From Candidatus Woesearchaeota archaeon (GTDB taxonomy: Archaea; Nanobdellota; Nanobdellia; Woesearchaeales; GW2011-AR15): DNA of 54,384 bases. Of the stretch, positions 25,965 through 32,873 are shown piece by piece; position 1 is the first letter of the stretch; each line of letters starts with the position of its first letter. The stretch covers positions 1-54,384 of the forward strand of contig JAFGRO010000035.1 in NCBI GenBank assembly GCA_016935095.1, written 5' to 3'. The position numbers and the translations under genes are program-made. Under the pieces are notes generated by a model, which saw only the letters and a list, made by a program, of their open reading frames with translations, ran no database searches and was not told where the DNA came from.

Positions 25965-26408
25965 ATGAAATGCCCTTACTGCGGTTCCTCTGAATTAAGA
26001 GTTATAGATAAGCGCTCTTCAGAGAATAATGAATCTATACGAAGAAGAAGAGAATGTCTGGACTGTAATAAGAGATTCACAACATATGAAAGAATAGAGT
26101 CTGTAAATTTAATTATTATTAAAAAAGACAACAGAAGAGAGCAGTTCAATAGGTCAAAGCTTGAAAAAGGAATCCTTAAGGCCTGCGAGAAAAGGCCTGT
26201 AAGCTATGATAGCATAATGGGTGTTGTAAATTCAATTGAAGCGCAATTAAGAAACAGGGATTCTATTGAGATATCAAGCAGAGAGGTGGGTAAACTTGTA
26301 ATGAAGGAACTGAAAAAACTGGATAAGGTTGCTTATATAAGGTTTGCATCAGTTTATAAAGAATTTGAAGATGTTGAGTCTTTCCAGAAGGAAATAAACA
26401 AATTATAG
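25965..26408 (+). CDS. nrdR: NrdR ribonucleotide reductase repressor
   Basis: A 147-residue protein of normal length. A zinc ribbon (CPYCGS at 3-8, CLDCNKRFTTYER at 31-43) binds DNA. The ATP-cone domain (about 49-139, VIIKKDNRREQFNRSKLEKG type) senses dATP/ATP. It represses ribonucleotide reductase genes when dNTP is high. It is the first gene of nrdR-nrdD-nrdG, and its own promoter holds two NrdR-box-like sites, so autoregulation of the whole operon is likely. NrdR is mainly bacterial and is uncommon in archaea. Confidence 0.96.
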   Translation: MKCPYCGSSELRVIDKRSSENNESIRRRRECLDCNKRFTTYERIESVNLIIIKKDNRREQFNRSKLEKGILKACEKRPVSYDSIMGVVNSIEAQLRNRDSIEISSREVGKLVMKELKKLDKVAYIRFASVYKEFEDVESFQKEINKL

Positions 26409-26418
26409 AGGTGAAATG

Positions 26419-28902
26419 ATGAATAAAAGAATCAGGAAAAGAGACGGAAGAATTGTGGATTTTGATGAAGATAAAATTACTAATGCAATCTTTGCAGCTG
26501 CACAGGCTGTAGGTGGTAAAGACAGAGAATTATCCAAGAAACTTGCATTGCAGGTTACAAATTTATTAAGGGAAAAATTTAATGATCATGAAATTCCAAC
26601 AGTTGAACAAATCCAGGATATGATAGAGTATGTTCTTGTTGAAGAGGGCCATTACAGGACAGCAAAAGCATATATATTATACAGGCAGCAGCATAAACGC
26701 GCAAGGGAATTTAAAAATGTAATGCTTGATGTAAATGACACGATCTCTAGTTACTTGCAAAGAGGACACTGGGATGTGAATGAAAACAGTAATGAGCAAT
26801 ACTCTTTTTCAGGTCTTCTCCTCTATACTGCAGGAAAAGTAATTAAAAACTATGCAATGCATTACATATATCCGGGGGAAATCTCAGAAGCGCATGAGAA
26901 AGGGAATATACACGTCCATGATCTGAGCCATGCAGTAGTTGGCTATTGTGCAGGGTGGTCCTTAATGAACCTGTTGAAAAAGGGTTTTGGAGGTGTAAGA
27001 AATAAAGTAGATGCAAAACCGGCAAAACACATGGATGTTGTTGTTCACCAGATGGTAAATTACATCGGCTGCCTTCAGATGGAATGGGCAGGCGCACAGG
27101 CATTTTCAAGCGTAGATACATTATTAGCGCCCTTTGTAAAAACGGATAATCTCACATACAAACAAGTAAAACAGAATATGCAAAAATTGGTTTTTTCGCT
27201 TAATATCCCTTCAAGATGGGGTTCGCAGTATCCTTTTTCAAATCTTACTTTTGACTGGGTGGCTCCTGATGATTTAAAAAATAAAAAAGCAATTGTCGGC
27301 GGTAAAAAGCAGGATTTTACTTATGCAGACTGCCAGAAAGAGATGGACATGGTTAATAAAGCATTTTTAGAAGTATTGCTTGAGGGAGATGCTAATGGAA
27401 GAATATTTACCTTTCCAATCCCTACTTATAATTTAACAAAGAGTTTTATGTGGGACACTGAAAACGCAGATCTTTTATTTAAATTAACTGCTAAATACGG
27501 GAGCCCTTATTTCCAGAATTACATTGGTTCAAACCTTGATCCGAGGTCAATAAGAGCCATGTGCTGCAGGCTTAACTTAGATATGAACCAATTGATTAAG
27601 AGACCCGGAGGAACTTTTTCTATGGGAGACTCTACAGGTTCATTGGGTGTGGTTACAATAAACATGAACAGGATAGGCTATGAGGCTAAAACCAAGGAAG
27701 AATTCAAAGCCAAATTAAAACATTATATGACCTTAGCAAAAAACTCGCTTGAAATAAAAAGAAGGATTGTACAGAAAAACATGGATCAGGGATTAATGCC
27801 CTACACTAAAGTATATCTCGGCACGTTAAGGAACCATTTTTCTACAATAGGTTTGTGTGGCATGAATGAAGCATGCCTTAATTTTTTAGGTAAAAGCCTG
27901 AAATCACCAGAGGGAAAGGAATTTACAATTGAGATATTGAATTTTATGAGGGATGTGATAAGGGAATTCCAGGTAGAGACTGAAAACATCTATAATTTAG
28001 AGGCAACTCCTGCCGAATCAACAGCATATAGATTTGGCAGGCTTGATAAGATGCTGTATCCTGACATTATTACAGCAGGTGAAGAAGTGCCATATCTTAC
28101 CAATTCAACACAACTGCCTGTTGGTGAAACAGATGATCTGATAGAGGCATTGTTGCACCAGAATGATATTCAACCCTTATATACAGGGGGCACGATGTTC
28201 CATACTTACTTGGGCCAAAAAGTTTCATCTCCGGGAGCATGCAAGAGAATTGTGCAAAAAATTGCGAATAATACCAGGTTACCTTATTTTTCAATAACAC
28301 CAACATTCAGTATATGTCCTGATCATGGTTATATTCTGGGAGAGTATTTTACATGTCCAGCTGAAGTTTCTGCAGAACCTACTTCGGATGCTTCAATAAC
28401 CTCTAAAGGAGAGTGTGAAAAAAAATGTGAAGTATATTCAAGGATTGTAGGCTATTATCGCCCTGTTGACCAATGGAACTCAGGAAAAAAAGAGGAATTT
28501 AAGCAAAGAGTAATGTTTTCTGAGAATATTGCATTAACAAAGGAATTTTCAGTGAAATTGCCTGAAAAAACAGAAATGACCTTAACTAATAAAGAGAGTG
28601 ATACTGATATAATGACTAATTTAATTACAAGATACAGAGTCTTTTCCTTACCGAATTGCGATAAATGTAAATCAATAAAAGAGTATTTGGCAAAAGCCAC
28701 TATAGAAGGAACAGATACAAGTTTAAAGGATAAATTAGGGGTCAAGGAATTCAGGAAGTATTATAGACTGATTAAGGATAAGATCCAGAGAACCGAAGAC
28801 GGCAGTCTGCCAATACCGACAGTATTGTTTTTTGATAAAAACGAGAATATAGTTGCCACGGCACATAATGTGGACCAGGCAAAAGCAGTGTTGAGTAACT
28901 GA
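26419..28902 (+). CDS. nrdD: anaerobic (class III) ribonucleotide reductase NrdD with fused glutaredoxin-like domain
   Basis: An 827-residue glycyl-radical enzyme making dNTPs without oxygen. It has an N-terminal ATP cone (about 3-95) and a catalytic barrel with NYIGCLQMEWAGAQAF and RAMCCRLNLD bearing the active-site cysteines. A four-cysteine zinc site (ICPDHGY, FTCPAE, ECEKKC) precedes the glycyl-radical motif RIVGYYRP with Gly near 678. About 70 residues later a glutaredoxin-like domain is fused (about 737-827: VFSLPNCDKCKSI with CxxC near 747-750, cis-Pro in LPIPTVLFF). ATG 26419 is chosen over 26416 because the GAGGTGA site then has the same 4-base spacing as the pilin gene. Confidence 0.95.
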   Translation: MNKRIRKRDGRIVDFDEDKITNAIFAAAQAVGGKDRELSKKLALQVTNLLREKFNDHEIPTVEQIQDMIEYVLVEEGHYRTAKAYILYRQQHKRAREFKNVMLDVNDTISSYLQRGHWDVNENSNEQYSFSGLLLYTAGKVIKNYAMHYIYPGEISEAHEKGNIHVHDLSHAVVGYCAGWSLMNLLKKGFGGVRNKVDAKPAKHMDVVVHQMVNYIGCLQMEWAGAQAFSSVDTLLAPFVKTDNLTYKQVKQNMQKLVFSLNIPSRWGSQYPFSNLTFDWVAPDDLKNKKAIVGGKKQDFTYADCQKEMDMVNKAFLEVLLEGDANGRIFTFPIPTYNLTKSFMWDTENADLLFKLTAKYGSPYFQNYIGSNLDPRSIRAMCCRLNLDMNQLIKRPGGTFSMGDSTGSLGVVTINMNRIGYEAKTKEEFKAKLKHYMTLAKNSLEIKRRIVQKNMDQGLMPYTKVYLGTLRNHFSTIGLCGMNEACLNFLGKSLKSPEGKEFTIEILNFMRDVIREFQVETENIYNLEATPAESTAYRFGRLDKMLYPDIITAGEEVPYLTNSTQLPVGETDDLIEALLHQNDIQPLYTGGTMFHTYLGQKVSSPGACKRIVQKIANNTRLPYFSITPTFSICPDHGYILGEYFTCPAEVSAEPTSDASITSKGECEKKCEVYSRIVGYYRPVDQWNSGKKEEFKQRVMFSENIALTKEFSVKLPEKTEMTLTNKESDTDIMTNLITRYRVFSLPNCDKCKSIKEYLAKATIEGTDTSLKDKLGVKEFRKYYRLIKDKIQRTEDGSLPIPTVLFFDKNENIVATAHNVDQAKAVLSN

Positions 28903-28927
28903 GTTGGCTTTTTTAAATAATTGAAAA

Positions 28928-29632
28928 ATGACATTGGATATAAAGGGCTTCCAGAAAATAGATTTACTGAATTATGAGCCTTATGCCTCTGCCACAATTT
29001 TCTTGTCTAAATGCAATTTTCACTGCCCTTTTTGCCATAATCCTGAACTGGTTTTGAGACATGATAAGATTAAAACAATTCCTGAATTGGAGATTATTGA
29101 TATTCTCAAAAAAAGAGTTGAATGGTATGACGGGATTTGCATTACAGGGGGCGAGCCCACTTTACACGATGAATTGCCTTTTTTTATTAAAAAAATAAAA
29201 GAAATGAATTTATTGGTAAAGATGGATACAAACGGCTCAAATTATGGTATGATAGAACAATTAATAAAGGAGAAAGTAGTGGATTATATCTCAATGGATA
29301 TTAAGGCTCCGCTGGAAAAATATGATAAGGTTACTCAGGTAAAAACAGACATTGATGCAATTAAAAAATCTGTTGAAATAATTAAAAACAGCGTAATTGA
29401 TTATGCATTCAGGACCACTGTAATTCCCTTTTACCATAAAGAAGAGGATATGATAAAAATAGGAGAGTTATTAAAAGGCTCAAAAAGGTTTATTATCCAG
29501 CAGTTCAGGAATAACAGGCCGATGCTGAATAATTCATTTATGAAAAAAGAAAAATACACTTTAGAGCAATTAGAGAAATTTAAGAAAATACTTGGGCCTT
29601 ATTTTGATGAGGTTTTGATAAAGAATACTTAA
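28928..29632 (+). CDS. nrdG: anaerobic ribonucleotide reductase activase NrdG (radical SAM)
   Basis: A 234-residue radical-SAM enzyme. The cluster motif CNFHCPFC (CxxxCxxC) is near residue 29, the SAM-binding GGEP is in CITGGEPTLHDELP, and MDTNGSNYGM and VDYISMDIKAPLEKY follow. It generates the glycyl radical on NrdD, encoded 25 bases upstream. It resembles the longer archaeal/NrdG-like activases (about 230 residues) rather than the 155-residue E. coli form. Confidence 0.93.
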   Translation: MTLDIKGFQKIDLLNYEPYASATIFLSKCNFHCPFCHNPELVLRHDKIKTIPELEIIDILKKRVEWYDGICITGGEPTLHDELPFFIKKIKEMNLLVKMDTNGSNYGMIEQLIKEKVVDYISMDIKAPLEKYDKVTQVKTDIDAIKKSVEIIKNSVIDYAFRTTVIPFYHKEEDMIKIGELLKGSKRFIIQQFRNNRPMLNNSFMKKEKYTLEQLEKFKKILGPYFDEVLIKNT

Positions 29633-29675
29633 ATAAAAATATGTTTTTTTGAAAACAGTTTCTTGATTAGGAATA

Positions 29676-29686
29676 TTTTAATATAT
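29676..29686 (+). promoter_or_regulatory. TATA box of the uncharacterised gene at 29708
   Basis: TTTTAATATAT is centred 27 bases before the ATG at 29708, which supports that start over an upstream in-frame codon at 29663. Confidence 0.45.
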
Positions 29687-29707
29687 GTTTTTTTTTCAAA
29701 TAAGAAA

Positions 29708-30259
29708 ATGTCAGTAGGAGAACCATCAAAATCAGAATTGACAGAACTTATTAATAGTGAACTTGATTCTGATTTTTCTGGCAGGGTATTTGTTACTGAA
29801 GCTCATCTTCGTTCTCCCCATTATCTGTTGAGGTTATTAGAAACTTATGTAATTGAGCCCGGCATTAGGAATCTTACCTTAATTCCGCCGGGAAAATTAT
29901 TGAAATGGCCTTTTGGCAAAATTGCAGTAAGGGCAGTATTTCCACTAGATGGTTCTTTTAAATGTAGGGGTGAAAATTATACTCTTTGTCCTGAAGTATA
30001 TATTAGGGAAGATAAATATCTCCCTGTAGCACAGAAGATTGCAGAAAAAATAGGAGGAGATTTATTCCATTTGAACAAAGACAGCTTGGTTGAATTAATT
30101 TGGTCACATGAAAGGAGTCATCCAATATCTTTACCCAACTATGGTGGAGGAGATGACGTTTCTTTTCCGGTTGAGATAGCTACAAAGCACAGTGTCCCTT
30201 TTTTCCAGGGAGGCAATATCGTTTTATTCTCCCAAGATAACTTCAAGATTGATTATTGA
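29708..30259 (+). CDS. conserved-looking protein of unknown function
   Basis: A 183-residue soluble protein with no signal peptide or membrane helix, between nrdG and a HD-domain nucleotidase. The sequence is of mixed alpha-beta type. It has a Gly/Asp-rich stretch (LPNYGGGDDVSFPVEIATKH) and HERSHP, possibly ligand-binding. I do not recognise the family. Nucleotide metabolism is suggested only by its neighbours. Confidence 0.7.
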   Translation: MSVGEPSKSELTELINSELDSDFSGRVFVTEAHLRSPHYLLRLLETYVIEPGIRNLTLIPPGKLLKWPFGKIAVRAVFPLDGSFKCRGENYTLCPEVYIREDKYLPVAQKIAEKIGGDLFHLNKDSLVELIWSHERSHPISLPNYGGGDDVSFPVEIATKHSVPFFQGGNIVLFSQDNFKIDY

Positions 30260-30270
30260 TTTCACAACAA

Positions 30271-30280
30271 ATATAAATTT
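30271..30280 (+). promoter_or_regulatory. TATA box of the HD-domain gene
   Basis: ATATAAATTT is centred about 26 bases before the ATG at 30300. A leaderless start is likely. Confidence 0.45.
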
Positions 30281-30299
30281 ATTATAATTCTGTAATTAT

Positions 30300-30923
30300 A
30301 TGCAGACAAAAGAAATAAAACAGCTTCTGGAAGTCTTCTTAACCTTGCAGGTTACAAAAGAGCTTCCCAGACAGGGCTTTATTTATTCTGGCTTCAAGAG
30401 AAACGAGGCAGATTCTGTTGCTGCACACTCATTTAATGTAGCTGCTTTTTCTTATCTATTAGCGAGAGAATTAAAAAGCCAGGGCATTGAAGGCATTGAA
30501 GTTAATCCTGAAAAAACATTGAAGATAGCGGTATTGCATGACATGGGCGAGTCAATTACAGGAGATATAGGCACGTGGGTCAAAGTCTTGGCTGAGGGAA
30601 AATTTGAAGAAGTGGAGAACAAGGCATTTAAGCTGTTAGTGAGGAATCTCTCAAATAAAGAGGAGCTTGTTAATTTATTTAAGGAGTATAATAAATTAGA
30701 GACTATCGAGGCGCAGATTGTTAAATTAGCTGATGCTTTGGATGCAATCGCACAAGGAATAAATACACCGGGAGCGAGGCTTGAAGACTGGAAACTTGCA
30801 GATAAAAAAATTATTAAAAATAAAATCAAAAACGAGAAATTAAGGAAAATCTTTGATGAATCAATAAATCTTCTGTTTAATAGGAAAGTCACTTACTTTA
30901 GAGGGCATATAAATAATGACTGA
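30300..30923 (+). CDS. HD-domain phosphohydrolase (YfbR/HDDC2-like 5'-nucleotidase)
   Basis: A 207-residue protein. Metal-binding residues of the HD fold are visible: H in SVAAHSFNVAAFSYLLAREL, HD in KIAVLHDMGESITGDI, and D in VKLADALDAIAQG. This spacing and the HDxxE followed by GD match the HDDC2/YfbR group that dephosphorylates deoxynucleoside monophosphates. Such an activity would balance dNTP pools and fits its place just after the anaerobic ribonucleotide reductase genes. Exact substrate is inferred. Confidence 0.85.
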   Translation: MQTKEIKQLLEVFLTLQVTKELPRQGFIYSGFKRNEADSVAAHSFNVAAFSYLLARELKSQGIEGIEVNPEKTLKIAVLHDMGESITGDIGTWVKVLAEGKFEEVENKAFKLLVRNLSNKEELVNLFKEYNKLETIEAQIVKLADALDAIAQGINTPGARLEDWKLADKKIIKNKIKNEKLRKIFDESINLLFNRKVTYFRGHINND

Positions 30924-30946
30924 ATTTAATATAAATAGGAACTAAA

Positions 30947-31141
30947 ATGGAATGCCGCCAAAAGCAGAACATTGTAAAATGCAATTGTACTTATGAGCCC
31001 TGTCCAAGAAAAGGAATCTGCTGTGAGTGCATTGCATATCATAAGTCAAGGGGAGAATTACCTGCATGCTATTTTGATGATGAAACTGAAAAGACATTTG
31101 ACAGGAGCATTGAAGCATTCATCAGGTCTAATTCTTTTTGA
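30947..31141 (+). CDS. small cysteine-rich protein (DUF6485-like)
   Basis: A 64-residue protein with eight cysteines in a tight pattern ([38 protein letters not shown]), followed by DRSIEAFIR. This matches what I recall of the DUF6485 family, small proteins with probable zinc or iron-sulfur binding and no known function. It lies 23 bases after the HD-domain gene and may be co-transcribed. A strong palindromic region follows its stop. Confidence 0.75.
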   Translation: MECRQKQNIVKCNCTYEPCPRKGICCECIAYHKSRGELPACYFDDETEKTFDRSIEAFIRSNSF

Positions 31142-31180
31142 TTTAATGACTTCTCTGTTTTATAATTTCGAAACATAAAA

Positions 31181-31197
31181 AATGCTAAAAAAGCATT
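31181..31197. repeat. 6-bp inverted repeat AATGCT/AGCATT
   Basis: The arms are separated by five A residues, 40 bases after the stop of the Cys-rich gene. A weak hairpin, possibly contributing to transcript end formation. Confidence 0.35.
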
Positions 31198-31204
31198 ATT
31201 GGGC

Positions 31205-31229
31205 TTTGGAATTGTAAAACAATTCCAAA
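31205..31229. promoter_or_regulatory. perfect 11-bp palindrome upstream of the isc operon promoter
   Basis: The arms TTTGGAATTGT and ACAATTCCAAA are exact reverse complements with a 3-base spacer. They abut the TATA-like CTTTTTAAATA at about 31231-31241. The site is either an operator at the BRE/TATA edge of the XRE-iscS-iscU operon or the terminator hairpin of the gene before it. Confidence 0.5.
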
Positions 31230-31243
31230 ATCTTTTTAAATAA

Positions 31244-31257
31244 TTAACAATTGTTAA
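31244..31257. promoter_or_regulatory. perfect palindromic operator, copy 1
   Basis: TTAACAATTGTTAA is a perfect 14-base dyad, extended to 18 bases by flanking AA/TT. It lies between the TATA-like element and the ATG of the XRE regulator, and is immediately followed by a near-identical second copy, so it is a good candidate for autorepression. Confidence 0.6.
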
Positions 31258-31271
31258 TTAACGATTGTTAA
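31258..31271. promoter_or_regulatory. palindromic operator, copy 2
   Basis: TTAACGATTGTTAA differs by one base from copy 1 and repeats it with a 14-base period. It ends one base before the ATG at 31273. Tandem dyads over the transcription start suggest cooperative repressor binding. Confidence 0.55.
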
Positions 31272-31272
31272 T

Positions 31273-31659
31273 ATGTGCACCCCGCAGGAGATTGAGGTAT
31301 GGTATATATTGCCAGCATTAAGAAGGGAGCTTACTCTTAAATTAAAGAAAAAAAACCTGAAACAAAAACAGATTGCTTCTATACTCGGAGTTACAGAGGC
31401 AGCAGTTTCACAATATTCAAAAAATAAGCGTGCAAACTCAATTACATTCAATCTAAAAATCAACAAGGCAATTGATAACGCTGCTGAAAACATGATTAAT
31501 GATAAAACCTGCCATAGATTTGAATTACAGAACCTTATTAATTTTATTAAAAAATCTGGTTTTTTATGTAAGGTTCATCATAAGTACGATACTGTGCCTA
31601 AATGCTGTACTGTTTGTATAAATAATGAAAAAGGTGAAAGAAAATGCAGGTCTATCTAG
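31273..31659 (+). CDS. XRE-type regulator with Cys-rich C-terminus, probable iron-sulfur regulator
   Basis: A 128-residue protein. The helix-turn-helix is at about 28-60 (LKQKQIASILGVTEAAVSQY). The C-terminal part carries cysteines in KTCHRF, GFLCKVHH, PKCCTVC and ERKCR, enough to hold an iron-sulfur cluster or zinc. Its gene overlaps iscS by 16 bases and is first in the XRE-iscS-iscU operon. By analogy with IscR it may sense cluster status and act on the palindromes just upstream; this is inference. Cluster binding is not shown by sequence alone. Confidence 0.85.
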   Translation: MCTPQEIEVWYILPALRRELTLKLKKKNLKQKQIASILGVTEAAVSQYSKNKRANSITFNLKINKAIDNAAENMINDKTCHRFELQNLINFIKKSGFLCKVHHKYDTVPKCCTVCINNEKGERKCRSI

Positions 31660-32864
31660 ACAATGGCGCAACAACAAAATTAGATGAATCTGTATTAGAA
31701 GAGATGAGACCTTGTTTTGATATTAAATATGGGAATGCATCTTCATTGCATAAATTCGGGAGAGAAGCAAGATCAGCAATTGATAAAAGCAGGAAAGTAA
31801 TTGCAGATTCAATTAATGCAGAGCCTGATGAAATAATATTTACGTCTGGAGGAACAGAGTCAAATAACCTGGCATTGAAAGGCATTGCTTTTGCAAATAA
31901 ACACAGGGGCGACCACATAATAATTTCAAAGATTGAGCATGACTGTGTTTTAAATGCATCAAGATGGCTTTCAAAGAATGGATTTAATGTGACAATGCTT
32001 GATGTTGATAAATACGGCATTGTTGATCCGCAGGCACTTAAAAAAGCAATTACAAATAGGACTATTTTAGTTTCAATTATGCATGCAAATAATGAAATCG
32101 GAACGGTGCTTCCTATAGAAGAATATGGTAGTATCTGCAGGGAAAAAAATGTGCTGTTTCATACAGATGCCTGTCAGAGCTATACAAAAATCCCTATTGA
32201 TGTAAAATCAATGAACATTGATTTAATGACACTTAATGCCCATAAAATCCATGGTCCTAAAGGAGTTGGCTGTTTATTCATAAGAAAAGGCATTAAAATA
32301 ACGCCAATTGCTCATGGGGGCGGTCATGAATTTAATTTAAGGTCTGGAACCGAAAATGTGCCTGGAATTGTGGGATTTGCAAAAGCCTCGGCACTGCATA
32401 AAAAACAGGACATTCAAAAAATGACTGAATTGAGGGATTACTTAATTAAAAGATTATTGAAAATTCCTGAGACACAATTAAATGGTCATCCTGAAAAAAG
32501 GCTTTGCAATAATGCAAGCATCTCATTTCATTTTATTGAGGGAGAATCCCTACTAATGCACCTTGACATGCAGGGCATTGCTGTATCAACCGGTTCAGCA
32601 TGTTCATCTCACTCATTAGAGCCAAGCCATGTTTTATTAGCTATTGGCTTAAAGCATGAAATCGCACACGGCACAATAAGATTTACATTGAGCAAATACA
32701 CTACAAAACAGGAAATTGATTATACAATTAGCAAAGTAAATGAGATAGTTAATAAATTAAGGGAAATCAGCCCATTAAAAAAAGGAATGAAATATACTAA
32801 AGAATATAAAGATGAACATCATCATAGCCATGATGAAGAAACAGGGCACCATCCTGTGTTTTAG
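31644..32864 (+). CDS. iscS: cysteine desulfurase IscS/NifS
   Basis: A 406-residue PLP enzyme that removes sulfur from cysteine. Seen are YLDNGATT at the N-terminus, FTSGGTESNNLAL, HTDACQSYTKIPIDV, the PLP lysine K201 in NAHKIHGPKG, RSGTENVPGIVGFAKA, and the catalytic loop cysteine C320 in TGSACSSHSLEPSHVL. The SACSS loop marks the IscS/NifS class I group. The C-terminus is histidine-rich (DEHHHSHDEETGHH), possibly a metal-binding tail. It has a GGTGA Shine-Dalgarno site inside the regulator gene, and IscU follows directly. Confidence 0.96.
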   Translation: MQVYLDNGATTKLDESVLEEMRPCFDIKYGNASSLHKFGREARSAIDKSRKVIADSINAEPDEIIFTSGGTESNNLALKGIAFANKHRGDHIIISKIEHDCVLNASRWLSKNGFNVTMLDVDKYGIVDPQALKKAITNRTILVSIMHANNEIGTVLPIEEYGSICREKNVLFHTDACQSYTKIPIDVKSMNIDLMTLNAHKIHGPKGVGCLFIRKGIKITPIAHGGGHEFNLRSGTENVPGIVGFAKASALHKKQDIQKMTELRDYLIKRLLKIPETQLNGHPEKRLCNNASISFHFIEGESLLMHLDMQGIAVSTGSACSSHSLEPSHVLLAIGLKHEIAHGTIRFTLSKYTTKQEIDYTISKVNEIVNKLREISPLKKGMKYTKEYKDEHHHSHDEETGHHPVF

Positions 32865-32873
32865 GTGATAAAA

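Noticed and set aside
30993-31178. Second frame overlapping the small Cys-rich gene
   Set aside because: The frame at 30947 has the conserved cysteine pattern; the overlapping frame has no family features.
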